DNA of 64,000 bases from Rosa chinensis (taxonomy: Eukaryota; Streptophyta; Magnoliopsida; Rosales; Rosaceae), in contig NC_037094.1 in NCBI RefSeq assembly GCF_002994745.2, positions 41,099,456 to 41,163,455 of the forward strand, written 5' to 3'. This document shows, one piece after another, positions 10,101-21,989 of this stretch (positions are counted from its first letter, which is position 1; each line of letters begins with the position of its first letter). The translations under genes and the position numbers were made by a program. The notes beneath the pieces were generated by a model that was given only the letters and a program-made list of their open reading frames with translations, was not told the origin of the DNA and made no database searches.

Positions 10101-12752
10101 CCTCCAATGATGGAAGTAGTGAAGAAGGAGGTTATCAAACTCCTTGATTGTGGGGTAATCTACCCCATTTCAGACTCCAAGTGGGTCTCCCCAGTTCAGG
10201 TCGTGCCCAAGAAATCTGGGATCACTGTGGTGAAGAATGCTGATAACGAACTGGTGCCTCAAAGGACAGTCACAGGCCACAGAGTTTGCATTGACTATAA
10301 GAGGCTCAACGCAACTACAAGGAAAGACCACTTTCCTCTGCCATTCATTGATCAGATGCTTGAGCGCCTAGCTGGACATGACTACTACTGCTTCCTGGAT
10401 GGATATTCTGGTTACAACCAGATTGCAATTGCAAATGAAGATCAAGAGAAGACAACCTTCACTTGCCCCTTTGGAACGTTTGCTTATAGACGTATGCCCT
10501 TCGGACTTTGCAACGCTCCAGGTACTTTTCAGAGGTGTATGGTAAGTATCTTTTCAGATTATATTGAGAAAATCATAGAGGTATTCATGGATGACTTTTC
10601 AGTTTTTGGAAAGAATTTTGATGATTGTCTTAATAATCTGGAAATAATTCTGAAACGATGCATGGAAACTAACCTTGTCTTAAACTGGGAAAAATGTCAT
10701 TTTATGGTTAAGCAAGGAATAGTTCTAGGACATATTGTCTCTGCTAGGGGTATAGAGGTTGATAAAGCCAAGGTTGATATTGTGCGTCACTTACCCTCTC
10801 CCACTTCTGTGAGAGAGATTCGTTCTTTCCTTGGCCATGCAGGTTTTTATAGGAGGTTCATCAAGGACTTCTCTCAGATTTCGAGACCCTTATGTCAACT
10901 ACTCCAGAAGGATGTGCCCTTCCACTTTGACAAGGAGTGTCAAGAAGCTTTTGACAAGCTTAAGGAGTTGTTGACATCTGCCCCCATCATGTTACCTCCA
11001 GACTGGTCCTTGCCCTTTGAGTTGATGTGTGATGCCTCTGACTATGCAGTTGGAGCTGTTTTAGGGCAAAGGAAGGACAAGCTGCCCTATGCCATCTACT
11101 ACGCCTCAAGGACTCTCAATGATGCACAAATGAATTACTCCACCACAGAGAAAGAGCTCCTTGCAGTTGTCTTTGCCCTTGAGAAGTTTCGCTCTTACTT
11201 ACTTGGTACCAAAGTTACTATCTTTACTGACCATGCAGCTTTGAAATACTTGATGACCAAGAAGGAGGCGAAACCAAGGCTTATCAGATGGATCCTACTC
11301 TTGCAAGAGTTTGATGTGGAAATCAAGGACAAGAAGGGTAGTGAAAACGTGGTAGCTGATCATTTGAGTCGTTTGGTGCACGCAGAAGACCGTCTCCCTC
11401 TGGTGGAGACGTTTCCAGATGAACAACTCTTTGGAATCCAGGTAAGTGAACCATGGTATGCAGACATTGTGAATTATATTGTGTCTAGAAAGATTCCTGA
11501 TACCATGTCACGTGCTCATAGGGATAGGCTTAGGAAAACTGTTAAGCAATATGTTTGGGATGAACCTTATTTGTGGAAGTATTGCTCTGATCAATTGATT
11601 AGGAGATGTGTGCCTGAACATGAACATAATGCTATACTTTCTTTTTGCCACTCTAAAGCATGTGGGGGTCACTTTGGGTCTAAGAAGACTGCGTTTAAGG
11701 TGCTAGAGTCTGGGTTCTATTGGCCAACATTATTTAGGGATGCACATGCCTATTGTTTAACTTGTGATAAGTGCCAAAGAACAGGAAATCTAGGTCCTAG
11801 AGATCAAATGCCATTGTCCAATATAATAACTGTTGAAATATTTGATGTCTGGGGTATAGATTTCATGGGACCTTTCCCTTCATCTTTTGGGTTTCTCTAT
11901 ATCTTACTTGCAGTGGACTATGTTTCCAAATGGGTGGAAGCAAAGGCCACTAGAACTAATGACTCTAAGGTTGTTGCAGATTTTATCAAGTCTAACATCT
12001 TTAGCAGGTTTGGAATGCCTAGAGTTCTCATTAGTGATGGAGGATCCCATTTTTGCAATCGGACGATTGAGGCTCTCTTGAAGAGATATGATGTCACACA
12101 TAAGGTTTCTACACCTTATCACCCACAAACTAGTGGGCAGGCTGAGGTCTCTAATCGTCAGATTAAGGGGATATTGGAGAAGACTGTGAACCCCAACAGG
12201 AAGGACTGGTCCTTGCGTCTAGAGGATGCTTTGTGGGCCTACAGAACTGCATACAAAACTCCCATAGGTATGTCACCATATCGAATTATCTATGGCAAAC
12301 CTTGCCATTTACCTGTGGAGTTGGAGCACAAAGCTTGGTGGGCTGTGAAGCAGTTCAACATGGATATGGATGCAGCTGGGCTTCATAGGAAGTTGCAATT
12401 GCAAGAGTTAGAGGAGATTAGGAATGATGCCTTCGAAAGTGCTAAGATTTACAAGGACAAGACTAAGGCATTCCATGACAAAATGATTCGAAGGAAGACT
12501 TTTGTTGTGGGTCAAAAAGTTCTTCTTTTCCACTCTCGTCTCAAACTCTTCCCAGGTAAGCTTCGTTCTCGTTGGATTGGGCCTTTTGTTATCACTCATG
12601 TATTTTCTCATGGAGCTGTGCAGATAAAGAGTGAACAAACAGGTAATGAGTTCAAAGTGAATGGGCATCGCTTGAAGCCTTACTATGAGGCATTTGTGGA
12701 ACATGAAGTGGAGGATGTACCCCTCCAAAACGTTCCCAACCCTGAGGATTAA
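7101..12752 (+). CDS. gag-pol: Gag-Pol polyprotein of element A, intact (1883 aa)
   Basis: One uninterrupted frame encodes everything for reverse transcription and integration. Gag is residues 1 to about 520, with a proline/serine-rich N-terminal stretch (about 55-90) and one CCHC zinc knuckle C347-C360. The aspartic protease has DLGAS at D706. Reverse transcriptase has D1100 in [10 protein letters not shown] and D1164/D1165 in FMDD. RNase H acidic residues are D1311, E1350, D1377 and D1420. Integrase has an HHCC zinc finger, then D1587, D1646 and E1682 with the canonical 35-residue spacing. No chromodomain is evident. The start is the first ATG of the frame, after GGATTCCTATGA, and is conserved in G and H. 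All catalytic residues are present, so the protein is probably active if expressed; its own 5' LTR has lost the promoter. Assignment to the Athila-like branch rests on RT motifs and the primer site. Confidence 0.97.
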   Translation: MTEPFRPSTLKEIEARLARLKGPSLLEQTSPSPSTHRGYIFNEQGKRTYCSEESTSPTPSPSPPSRSPSPVISSNSTPPPSPPPEEVEEERMASIRELSTATVEGGPPTGIVYPAPAAGRQAEFELKSGLLHKLPIFHGLNMEDANKHVREFQSVCANMRPQGADENLLKMRAFPFSLADRAKDWLYELPAGRITSWETMRKAFLEKYFPASKVITLRKKLSGIEQAHDESYAAYYERFNSLLAQCPQHQMKDETLLTCFYEGLLPLERQMLDAAAGGAFVDKSPAVGKELIANRALNSQQYEGVGHSIRRVHEMSKNTAIEDQLSKLTLLMNQVVSSKGPSATMACGVCSMQGHVTDQCPQLNENGGWESANAIGGYQGGYQGGPQRPRHDPYSNTYNPGWRDHPNFKWTNNDNVQNPLGGNFQRPQGPSFQGSSFQRPYMPPPQNSGSSMSHYDKTLEALTSSTQALTNSTQALIQGQQTHTKDIAELKKQMGQVVDFMSKIHETGKLPSNTIPNPNVENASVVTTRSGRPLVDPPKQPKKVQMSIEIEEDQEPTKLGVEKDPATSKEETKASSSLKAKPEIKGNNSNLSNSVIANPSSSCMPFPRRFAQSKKDVSDQAILETFKKVQVNLPLLEAIKQVPKYAKFLKELCTTRRVNREKEVVKVSENVSALIQRKIPPKCKDPGSFTIPCTIGNSRFKNAMLDLGASVNVMPYSVYETLGLGELKSDNVIIQLADRSNAYPRGLLEDVLVQVNHLIFPADFYVLEMEDSPVSSTPLLLGRPFLRTARTKIDVYEGSLTMEFDGDIIGFNIFEAMRYPLEVNDCFSADILDELAQKMFDVMHEDTLVTTLESGVGYTKEGVTISEDKLKDTCEEKIIENVSFLEASPFIGKSVSPLSIQLSTNKTLPSVVQAPELELKPLPDHLKYVYLGDKETLPVIVSSALTTPQEEKLVEMLKQHKTAIGWTLADIKGISPTTCVHRILLEEGSKPTREAQRRLNPPMMEVVKKEVIKLLDCGVIYPISDSKWVSPVQVVPKKSGITVVKNADNELVPQRTVTGHRVCIDYKRLNATTRKDHFPLPFIDQMLERLAGHDYYCFLDGYSGYNQIAIANEDQEKTTFTCPFGTFAYRRMPFGLCNAPGTFQRCMVSIFSDYIEKIIEVFMDDFSVFGKNFDDCLNNLEIILKRCMETNLVLNWEKCHFMVKQGIVLGHIVSARGIEVDKAKVDIVRHLPSPTSVREIRSFLGHAGFYRRFIKDFSQISRPLCQLLQKDVPFHFDKECQEAFDKLKELLTSAPIMLPPDWSLPFELMCDASDYAVGAVLGQRKDKLPYAIYYASRTLNDAQMNYSTTEKELLAVVFALEKFRSYLLGTKVTIFTDHAALKYLMTKKEAKPRLIRWILLLQEFDVEIKDKKGSENVVADHLSRLVHAEDRLPLVETFPDEQLFGIQVSEPWYADIVNYIVSRKIPDTMSRAHRDRLRKTVKQYVWDEPYLWKYCSDQLIRRCVPEHEHNAILSFCHSKACGGHFGSKKTAFKVLESGFYWPTLFRDAHAYCLTCDKCQRTGNLGPRDQMPLSNIITVEIFDVWGIDFMGPFPSSFGFLYILLAVDYVSKWVEAKATRTNDSKVVADFIKSNIFSRFGMPRVLISDGGSHFCNRTIEALLKRYDVTHKVSTPYHPQTSGQAEVSNRQIKGILEKTVNPNRKDWSLRLEDALWAYRTAYKTPIGMSPYRIIYGKPCHLPVELEHKAWWAVKQFNMDMDAAGLHRKLQLQELEEIRNDAFESAKIYKDKTKAFHDKMIRRKTFVVGQKVLLFHSRLKLFPGKLRSRWIGPFVITHVFSHGAVQIKSEQTGNEFKVNGHRLKPYYEAFVEHEVEDVPLQNVPNPED

Positions 12753-12799
12753 ATGGAGGTACAAGTCTAGGCTGAAAGACTATAAACATTAAGCGCTGC

Positions 12800-12815
12800 T
12801 TGGGAGGCAACCCAA
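12800..12815 (+). other. Post-pol hairpin of element A
   Basis: TTGGGAGGCAACCCAA: a 5-bp stem with loop AGGCAA, starting 48 nt after the pol stop and preceded by AAGCGCTGC. Element C has ATGGG/CCCAT at the same place (30255-30270), a compensatory exchange of the outer pair. Confidence 0.6.
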
Positions 12816-14767
12816 TTCAGAAGTAGCTGTGGAGGAGTCGTCAACGCAGATTTGTTTTATCTCTCCCTTTTACTTCTCCAATTTTTCTTTATTTTGGTAG
12901 TCATTTTCGTAAATTCCATCCCTATATGCTTACTTGTTTCATTGCATGCTTATTCTTGATTACATTGAGGACAATGCAATATTTAAGTGTGGGGGAAGGG
13001 ATTTATACTTTTGTTTTGAGTCATATTTTGAGTCATATATATTGAAAAATACAAAAAAATTGAAAAATGTCAAAAATTTAAAAAAATTTTCGTTGCTTTT
13101 GCTTTTGTTTTGGAGTCTTAGGGTGCCCTTTCAACTGTCTAGGATGATTCTATATCTCTGAAATCATGACTAAAAGAGGATCACAAAATTGAGATGATTT
13201 AAAAATGGTATTCTTTGGTTAATTGAGATATATGAAAAATATATGCCTTGTAGTGGATATGGATTTCGAAACTTTGGTACAGAAAATATGAGCATGTTAA
13301 GATGAGTTTTGATTCATAAAAGCCATGTGAGATAATTGAGCCATGTCCCTTTTTCCTTGAAGTGAATCGAAAATATATATTCTTAATTTCTTGGCGATAT
13401 TTTGATGATCTCATTATTCTTTCATTTGATTGATTGCTTGCCATAGATTAAGTTTGATGGACTAGAGAATGCTAGAATTCACTCTTGTGCTTGTTGAGAC
13501 GTTATATCAATACATGGCCCTGATTCTGGAAGGGATAGAGGCACCTTAGGAATTACCACCATTGCCAAATAAACCTGTGTCCCCATTTGTGCCCGTCGTG
13601 GGACTCCCCTAGATAAGCCCCTTTGAGCCTACATTAAGCCTTTTCGTTCATCACCCTAAAATCCTTAACCATGAAGCTTAGTATAGTAACAACCCTACCC
13701 TTTGTTCTAAGAACTTAGTGGAGCTATCTTTTGAGACATACTACATGGGTTTGGTGCTAAGGATGGAAATTGAGAAGAGGTTAAAGTTCAAGTGTGGGGG
13801 TAGACTTGTCCATAAAGAAAAAAATATGTGAAAGCCGTGAAAAAATGAAAAGAAAAGAAAAAAATGTACGGCTAGAAAAGAAAAGAAAGAAATATTTATG
13901 GATTTTAGTCCCCCATACTTAGTGATTTTGGAGTTTACGTTGAAATGAAGGCCTACTAAAGAAAAATTTGGCCTTTGTCCATTCACTATAGTTCAGGGGA
14001 AGTTTACAATGAAGATTGGGCCCAACATGAAGATACTAGGCCCCTTTTATGATTACCCCTAGGGAAAGTGACGTTTTTACAATGCCTTGCTGGAATTTCT
14101 TGAAGTCTCTACATTTACATGTGCTCTGCTAGGTTTTTAGGACACTTTGTTAAAATCCTTATCTTTCATTTCTTAAAACCTTGAGCCTTAGCCCCATTAC
14201 AACCTTTGAGAAGACCTTCTTGATCCTTAAGATGGGACAGCCTTTGATGTGGAGATGAGTTACAAGAGTTGAACCTATGGCTTGGGTCCATCCGTGCAAG
14301 TAGTTGGTATCTTTCATGAGATCTTTTGAAAAAAAAAAAAATTATATTCACAAAGTGCTTTTCATTTCTTATATATGTGAGCTATTTGATTGCCTCAAAA
14401 TATTTTCTCTCACATATAATTGAGTGATTATAAGCTTTTAAGCATTGCCTTGAATTCTGAGAGAAGAAAGAGTGATATACCTTGTGAGGATTTGTATCAT
14501 ACTTGTCTGAAACATGCTTTACAGACCCCATCACCATTGTTACAACCAAGTCCTACTTGTGTATATGTAAATTATGTGTTTTAATTAACTCTCGAATGCC
14601 TAAACATTGATTCTTGGTGGAGTGCTAATCTTGATGTTGTGAAAGTAAGAGATTTCTGAGACAAAAAGTTGAAGGGCAGTAGAGTCATTGTTTGTGTAGA
14701 GTCTTTAAATTTTCGTTGAGTCTTAGTTGAGTCTTTGTGAGATTTTGCTAAGGGACTAGCAAAAGCT

Positions 14768-14782
14768 AAGTGTGGGGGAATT
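14768..14782 (+). other. Polypurine tract of element A
   Basis: AAGTGTGGGGGAATT directly abuts the 3' LTR start, the expected position for priming plus-strand DNA. Confidence 0.85.
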
Positions 14783-15646
14783 TGATAGGAGCATTTTAAT
14801 GCGACGTTTTAACTGTTATTTCCCTATATTTTCTGCGTTATTTCCTTAATAAAACTCTGTTTAGGAAAGTTTCCATTCTTCGAATGGGAAAGTTCCTAAT
14901 TGTAGAAAGTTTCCGTTTTGTAGTTTCTATTTTCCATTTTTAGAAAGTTTCCATTTTAGTTTAAGAAAGTTTCCATTTCTTATTTTAGAAAGCTTCTATT
15001 TTCAGGTTTTTGGAATAAATAAGCTGAATTGAGTTCATAAATGGAACGAGAAGCTTCATGAAGATGACATGGAAAAACAAGGTGACAATGTGGGAATTAA
15101 AGATGATTGATTGAGGATTTCAAGGAGAGATTTTCTTGGGAGACTTTTATGGAAAGAAATATTGTTGGAGGAATAATCAAGGAGATGACGCCAAGAGAGA
15201 TTCAAGGGAGATATTTATGGAAGGAAAATATGTGTGCACCAAGGAAAAGCTCAAAAGGCGTCTAGATTCATCCCTAAATTCCCTAAAGGAATGTTGGCCG
15301 AAATTCATGAAGAAAATCAGAATAATTTCAAGGAAATTCGGCAATTAAATATTAGGGAGTTATTTTAGAGAATTTTGATTGGTTGGAACACATCACAAGG
15401 CTTACTTGGCATTCTATGATTGGTTGGACCACATCACAAGCTTACTTGGCGAATTATCATTGGTTGAAGCTATGTGGAAAATTTTGATTGCTTTGTGAAC
15501 CCTAGCCATGCTCCTATATAAAACTCCCCCTTTCTCAACGTAAAAAGTCCTCTCCCCCATACAATTTACACTTTAGAAAAAAATCAGAAAATCTTCTTAG
15601 CATAGCCGTGAGTTTCTCCATCCTCTAGTCATCTCCACGAGTTCAA
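14783..15646 (+). mobile_element. 3' LTR of element A, first part
   Basis: The first 864 bp of the LTR contain the GAAAGTTTC-type repeats, the heat-shock-element match (15050-15062) and the TATA box (15515-15522). It is cut by element B after TTCAA (15642-15646), which recurs at 36387-36391 where this LTR resumes. Without the insert the LTR is 1897 bp. Confidence 0.95.
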
Positions 15647-17376
15647 TGATGCTGCTGAAATAGCCTCACAATTTAACCCTGCAAAATGTAGTTGTCAGTA
15701 TAGGATAAGCAGGGATCGTTCAGTCCGGGGATTGTAGGGTACACCTACACAAAAACGTCAATTAACAAATAAAAGAATAAAATGGGGGGTTTTGAAAGTT
15801 GGTTTCTAATCTACTTAAAATAAAAACAAAACAAATAAAACTATATACAATGATCGACTTCCCTAACCTAGACCAATACCACTCGGAAATTACTAAGTGT
15901 AAAAACAGAAAGTTCATTTCAACATGCTACAAAAATGTGCCCACCTTAAATGCCTAGATAATAGCCAAAATGAAAAGCCTCAGCGGATCAATCCATTTAT
16001 CTGATTCGTTCTAATGTAGGTTTGGATCGGAAAAGTCCTTACCAAGCCTAATACTACTAAATTTCGAAAACACTCAGCGTAATTCTCTTAACTAGTAGTA
16101 TTATCTAACCCTCGAATCAACTCACACGTGCAAATTAACCATTACACATAGAATTTAACACGTAATTTCCAGAATCGTTTAACCATTGAACATAGTTTTT
16201 ACCACTTTTTAGAACTAATTGCTACTTGTTTAACTCAGCGCCTTAACAAATAACAATTACTCTTGGCAAATTAAGAAAACACACAAGAACTCTCACCATT
16301 ATTCTAGCATGCAAACTTATTAACCTAACTCTGAAAATTACCTAAACACGTAAAAGGGCACAAGATTGTAACATGCATCATAAAAGAATTCTCGAAATTA
16401 ACTCAATAATAAACTGAAAATCTCAAAAATATTAATAAAATTATTCTGAAAATTCCATGTCTCCAATTACACAACTCGCAAATTGAAACACACAAAACCG
16501 AAACAAAAATTATAAGTAGAGTCATAGTTACACTTTGAAGCTTTCCTCAGCGGCTTAGCAACAAGGTGATGAACTTGTCTCTGCTTTGGTGGTGGAGCGT
16601 CCTTGACTCAGCGCCTAAGAGCTTTGTAGATTGATGGATGGATGGTGTCACGGTCTTGTAGGTGATGGAAGTTTAAGGAGTGAATTGGGCAGTCTTGGAA
16701 TGGTTTTTGGCCAGGAAGTGATATTGGCTCGGAAGTGATATTGGCTGGGAAGTGATGCAAATTCAGTTCTGGACGTTGCCTATTTATAGGGGAGCATTGG
16801 TTGGCTTTTCCAGCTGAAACGTCTCCTTTATGGCCTTAAATCCTCTCATAATGGGGCAATTCCTTTAATTTCCGAGCTGAAACGTCTTCCTCTTATTTAT
16901 TTTTCAGCTAAAACATCTTTCTCTTTTATTCCTCAACTGAAAAACGTCTTTCTCTTATTTATTTTCCAGCTGAAACGTCTTTCTCTTTTATTCCTCAACT
17001 GAAAACGTCTTTTCTTCTTTATTTCCCTTCTTCATTGCTTGGTCAAATATCTTAATGCTTTATTTTATGACTCCATCATTGCTGTTTCCAAGAGTTCAAC
17101 CAGGCAACGTTTCCTACAACAAGTAGGAGAATATCAGAATTTTCTAGAGAAAATAAAGGGAATTAAAATGTTAAAGACCGCAAAAACAGTTGACAGTTAG
17201 GAATCCTGATCCAGCTAGGATTTTTCAAGAATTTTACTTTTTTCGCCTATTTCACTCCAAACACTCAACAAGACTCTCAAAATGACTTACTGACTCAAGA
17301 CACTAAACTTAAGGGAGAAACAAAGCTAAAATGGGGCACATATTCAATAATATTGTCACACTTTTTGCTCCTATCA
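15647..17376 (-). mobile_element. 3' LTR of element B
   Basis: Ends are TGATGCTGCTG (left) and GCTCCTATCA (right), i.e. TGATAGGAGC...CATCA on the minus strand. A minus-strand TATA box (CTATAAATA) is at 16781-16789. Apart from the extreme ends and the terminal module with CAATCCCCGG, the sequence differs from A- and C-type LTRs. Several AAACGTC/AAAACGTC-containing short repeats lie at about 16815-17010. Confidence 0.95.
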
Positions 17377-17391
17377 ACTACCCCACACTTA
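17377..17391 (-). other. Polypurine tract of element B
   Basis: On the minus strand TAAGTGTGGGGTAGT immediately precedes the 3' LTR; one G of the A-type tract is lost and a T interrupts it. Confidence 0.8.
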
Positions 17392-19234
17392 GTTTTTGCT
17401 AGTCCCTTAGCAAAACAAAAATACAAAACAAAACAGAGACTCAACGAAAAGCAAGTAAATGACTCTATTGCTCCTAACTGTTGTCTCAGAGACTCCAAAC
17501 TCATGGCTTTCACGTTAAACACTTAATCAAAATTGCATAGATAATTCCATGGTTAATAAACCTGTGACATTCATATGACTAAGCAAGATATGGAGAACTT
17601 AAGTTATAAAGTGAATGATAGCATGTTTCGAACAAGTCCAATCCAAACTCACAGGGCATACTCTCGATTTTTCTCTCAGAAATGGCTATGCTTAAAAGCT
17701 TCACACTCAAGTATATGCAAGAGAACAATTTGTAAGGCAACAAACAGCTTGCATATTTCATCAATAAACGCATTTTGTGAAGAATGTTTAAAGACCTCAT
17801 GAAATGACTAAATGCACAAATGGACCTAAACCATAAGCTCGACTGCGTACCTGACTCCACTAACCAAAGACTGCCCATCTCAAGGATCAAGTAAGCACTT
17901 AAAACTGGTTGTAATGGGGCTAAGCTAGGGTTTTCGAAATGAAGATTAAGGATACAAAAATCCTAAGGACCTAGCAGAGCATATAAGGACCACCTTATGT
18001 CATCAATTTTGTAGACCAAATATCATTGTTTTGGGCCAAACCTTCACTCTAACCAACATGGGAATGGACAAAGGCATAATTTTCAACTTTGAGCCTTCTA
18101 CAAATTTGAAAGTCCAAAACCACACTTCAATAATTTCCCAAGAGTTTTCTTTTCAATTTTTCTTCTATTTTGCCGCTTTTCTTTCTTTCTTTTTCATTTT
18201 CATTTTCTTTAATTCATTTTTTTTTACGGCAATTTTTTTTTCTTCTTTTTTTCTTGGATTTTCCTCACCCCACACTTGTCTTTCATCGTCACCCCTACAT
18301 ACTATGTCATGCTCTACTAAGTCCCTAAGACAAGGGTAGAGATATCCTGTACTAAGCTCATGGTAGGGTAGTGAGGGTGATGAAACAAAGGTTTTCAACG
18401 TAGGCTCAAAGGGGTTCATTCTAAGGAGTCCCACGACGGGCACAATTGGGGACACATGCTTGTTTGGCTATGGTGGTTACCCTAATGCCTTCTATCCTAT
18501 CCAGGATCAGGGCATATTATGGCATACAAGTTTTGACAGTCACAACAGTCGAGTTCTAGTACTCTCTAGTCCATTAAAATCTACGGCACATGATCATTGG
18601 ATTTTCAAAGAATGATCAGGTTTTGCAAATACAGCCATGAAATTATGAATTTATCAATTAAGCACTCGAAAAGAAAGTATTTTAGCTCAACAGCTCACTT
18701 AGGGTCAAATGAATTAGACTTAATCCTAGCATGCTTAATGAACCAAGTTACAATCCTATCTCAAATCTTCATACAAGCATCACAATGTCGATTAACCACA
18801 GAATTCAATTAATTCCTATTTCGATTGTGAAAACCTTCAGCCATGAATTCAGAGACATGTTCATCCTAGACGTTAGGGGCATCCTAAGACTCAAACAAAC
18901 AAAAAGACTATAAAACCAACGATTTTTTTTTTTTTATAACTAAAGTAAAGGTGTAAACCCACCCCACACTTAGAATCTACATTGTCTTAATGTAGGCAAA
19001 AAATATGGTATATAGACCCTAAATATGGGGGGCTACGAAAATAAGGGAAGGGTAAAATAAACAAACAAACAAACAAAGACCCAAGTACAATTCAACCTAA
19101 GCAAGTGAAGGGATAGAAATGTCAAACTCTCGTTGATGGCTCCTTCACAGCTTCGTTTGAAATGGGTTGCCTCCCATGCAGCGCTTAATATTTATAGTCC
19201 TTCAGCCTGGACTTTTCTCCTTGTTCACACGTGC
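17392..19234 (-). other. 3' noncoding region of element B
   Basis: Diverged counterpart of A's 3' noncoding region. It keeps PPT-like tracts (18266-18277, 18961-18971), the conserved 16-mer (18428-18443, minus) and the post-pol hairpin (19162-19177). Short frames here (for example 17579-17890, 18165-18455) show no family match and lie over simple-sequence DNA. Confidence 0.75.
19162..19177 (-). other. Post-pol hairpin of element B
   Basis: On the minus strand ATGGGAGGCAACCCAT, identical in stem and loop to element C, although almost all of pol is missing from this element. Confidence 0.6.
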
Positions 19235-19288
19235 TCATTCCTTGGGTTCCTCCTGGAGGGGTATCTCTTCCAATGTGTGCTCCACAAA
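19235..19288 (-). pseudogene. Remnant of the pol C-terminus in element B
   Basis: Read on the minus strand, the last 17 codons plus stop resemble the end of Pol in A and C (FVEH, then acidic residues, then PLQ). No other gag or pol homology is found between this point and the primer site. The element therefore derives from a gag-pol element by a deletion ending just inside pol. It has no start codon of its own in this frame. Confidence 0.75.
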
Positions 19289-19429
19289 GGACTCACCAGA
19301 TCAAGTGTTAGTAACATATACAAGGTTAGGAATACAAACATTATGTCTTTCCTTAACTTTCTAAGTTACTTTACATACTTAGGTACTGGAACAGAGGATC
19401 CAATATACCTTAAGCATGTCACACAACAC

Positions 19430-19462
<33 letters not shown>

Positions 19463-20255
19463 GTTTATTATAAACATAGTTAATATCTCAATTGATTCCA
19501 AGTTGTAAGTCGAGCCCAATAGAAACCACTACTATTGGTGAGATACGATATAGGGATAGTCGCCTAGACATAAGTCTCTTTCCTTTGTTTCAGAAGGCCG
19601 AATGGCCAGATTAAGAGGTAAGTGAGAGGGAGGACTCATTTTGGTGATACTACGGAGGCTACTCCCTCATTGAGGTTTAGGCCCCTATCGGCTACTCCCA
19701 CATAGTGGTTTAGGCTCATTCTATAGTATCTCTGAGATCCAATTGAACCCATCACCCAGCGTCCCAATCTAAGACACCATCCGTATGCCCCTTACTCAGC
19801 TGGGAAATTAACTTATGTGTTAGACCGTTCTCCAAGTGCTAATAAAGGCCGCCCTCAACCTCAAGAGACCTGAGCAAGGTACTCATGAAGGGTTTAGGCC
19901 AATATTAACAAAAGGCCCTTGTCTACTCATACGATTTTACACACTTACAACAATTAAGTATTTAGCAAAATTCATAACCTAACTATATTAATCTAAGTAA
20001 AACACATTCAATTTACAATATGGTAACAAAAACAAATTCTACATATTGTACAACAATGATAAAAGACATGCTTAATTTTGTAACACTCATAAAACTTAAA
20101 CTAAATCACAATTAAAGCTTGGCCTAACCCAAATCGCAATTTGTCACCATTCCACAAGTGTAGTACAAAACTTAGCATGCATTCAATATACAACAAAATC
20201 GATGACACTTTAAGTGCAAGGGATTTTAACAATCCCCGGCAACGGCGCCAAAAAT
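19289..20255 (-). other. Leader of element B
   Basis: Contains one leader module (about 19600-19930) with the GTTGAGGGCGGC core and hairpins at 19665-19675 (CCTC/GAGG) and 19698-19708 (CCAC/GTGG), and a 31-nt T run (19431-19461). The segment after the homopolymer resembles the part of A's leader near 6020-6105, so blocks are in a different order than in A. Confidence 0.7.
20232..20250 (-). other. Primer binding site of B, tRNA-Asp
   Basis: The reverse complement of TGGCGCCGTTGCCGGGGAT lies 5 nt inside the 5' LTR, identical to the site in A, C, G and H. Confidence 0.95.
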
Positions 20256-20978
20256 TGATGCTGCTGAAATAGCCTCACAATTTAACCCTGCAAAATGTAG
20301 TTGTCAGTATAGGATAAGCAGGGATCGTTCAGTCCGGGGATTGTAGGGTACACCTACACAAAAACGTCAATTAACAAATAAAAGAATAAAATGGGGGGTT
20401 TTGAAAGTTGGTTTCTAATCTACTTAAAATAAAAACAAAACAAATAAAACTATATACAATGATCGACTTCCCTAACCTAGACCAATACCACTCGGAAATT
20501 ACTAAGTGTAAAAACAGAAAGTTCATTTCAACATGCTACAAAAATGTGCCCACCTTAAATGCCTAGATAAGAGCCAAAATGAAAAGCCTCAGCGGATCAA
20601 TCCATTTATCTGATTCGTTCTAATGTAGGTTTGGATCGGAAAAGTCCTTACCAAGCCTAATACTACTAAATTTCGAAAACACTCAGCGTAATTCTCTTAA
20701 CTAGTAGTATTATCTAACCCTCGAATCAACTCACACGTGCAAATTAACCATTACACATAGAATTTAACACGTAATTTCCAGAATCGTTTAACCATTGAAC
20801 ATAGTTTTTACCACTTTTTAGAACTAATTGCTACTTGTTTAACTCAGCGCCTTAACAAATAACAATTACTCTTGGCAAATTAAGAAAACACACAAGAACT
20901 CTCACCATTATTCTAGCATGCAAACTTATTAACCTAACTCTGAAAATTACCTAAACACGTAAAAGGGCACAAGATTGT
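20256..20978 (-). mobile_element. 5' LTR of element B, inner part
   Basis: The 723 bp next to the primer site, interrupted by element C after ATTGT (20974-20978). It continues at 35380 after the duplicated target. Confidence 0.95.
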
Positions 20979-21338
20979 TGATAGGAGCATAAAATGCGAC
21001 GTTTATAATGATTAAACCCTATATTTTGCTAAGTTATTTCCTTTATCTTGATCAAATTAACTTAGTTAGTGTTTTACAGGTGAAAATGGAGTCTCAAAGT
21101 CCAAAAATGGCTAAGGAAAGCACAAGTGGCGCAGAAATGAGAAGAAATGAAGAAATGGAAGTTCTCCCAGTTTGACTAGGAAAAGGAATCCTAGTTGGAG
21201 TAGGAATCAGAAGCTGACTTGGATTCAAACTCTTAAGTCGCGGAAATTAGAAGTTCTACTTGGACAGGGAAACCCAATTCTACTCAAATATGGAATCCTA
21301 GTGTGACAAGGAGTCCCTGTTGGATAAGGATTACTCAA

Positions 21339-21609
21339 GAAGGTTCCGGAAGAGTGTAGAAGAATCGCAGAAAAGAAGTTTGTATTCAACTAGGAAACCT
21401 ACTTGCATATGGAGTTCTACTCATACTAGGAGAGCTTGGGAACGTTCATGAAGCATCTAGAAGACTCAAGAAGATCATATGCCGTGCACATGGAAGAGGA
21501 AGCAACAAGAGATTCGAATTACAAAGCAATATGGAATTTGGACTTCTTGTTGAGTAAGGATTGGAATTTCGTGGGATTCTTGAGGGTTCTTGAAGGTTCT
21601 TGACGTTTC
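21339..21609 (+). promoter_or_regulatory. Heat-shock-element cluster in C 5' LTR
   Basis: Three matches to the HSF consensus of alternating GAA and TTC spaced by 2 nt: GAAGGTTCCGGAA (21339-21351), GAACGTTCATGAA (21440-21452), and a seven-unit array at 21577-21609 with five exact units and two units with one mismatch. It lies 370-640 bp upstream of the TATA box. The same cluster is at 33090-33360 in the 3' LTR. Known heat-induced plant elements carry such sites in U3; heat response here is inferred. Confidence 0.6.
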
Positions 21610-21981
21610 TACTTCAGAAAGGCATGTGAAAGGCATGTGATGCAAAGGAAAACCGAATTGGACTCATCTTGTGCCTCAAAAGTCAAATCCATTACAGACT
21701 CGGAAATCTGCCTGTGCAGATCAGTCAACTTCAACGGAGTGTCAAAAATCGCTCAGAGCTCAGAAAATTATGATCTTTATATGGTTGGAAAGCTACGGAT
21801 GTCTAGTTTCCAGAGCTTTTTACAGCTCATCAATAGCTATTTTCTAGAGAAAGTTATGGCCGTTTTAGTGGACTGAGGTCAATCCTGCCGGAAATCTGTT
21901 TCGTGCCAAAGAAGTCCTAAATCAACACGAACTGAGAGAAACCAAGTAGAAACGAATTGGGAGTGCCTTGGGACGTTCTAC

Positions 21982-21989
21982 TATATATA
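21982..21989 (+). promoter_or_regulatory. TATA box of C 5' LTR
   Basis: TATATATA followed after about 25-40 bp by a likely transcription start region. Same at 33733-33740 in the 3' LTR and conserved in solo LTR E. Confidence 0.6.

Larger units (their letters stand above)
12753..14782 (+). other. 3' noncoding region of element A
   Basis: Two kilobases with no credible reading frame, where Athila relatives often carry an env-like gene. Conserved islands shared with C, G and B are a hairpin (12800-12815), PPT-like tracts at 12985-13000 and 13790-13800, the 16-mer GTGCCCGTCGTGGGAC (13589-13604), and the terminal polypurine tract. AT-rich simple sequence lies between them. Confidence 0.75.

Noticed and set aside
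12934..14782. Possible env-like gene downstream of pol
   Set aside because: Only short frames over AT-rich or repetitive DNA, not shared between A, C, G and B. No signal peptide plus transmembrane arrangement is seen.
17295..18913. Small frames inside element B
   Set aside because: None shows gag, pol or other family motifs; they overlie noncoding segments homologous to A's 3' region.
21637..21876. 79-codon frame in both C LTRs
   Set aside because: Identical only because the LTRs are identical; the older solo LTR E does not keep it. No domain seen.
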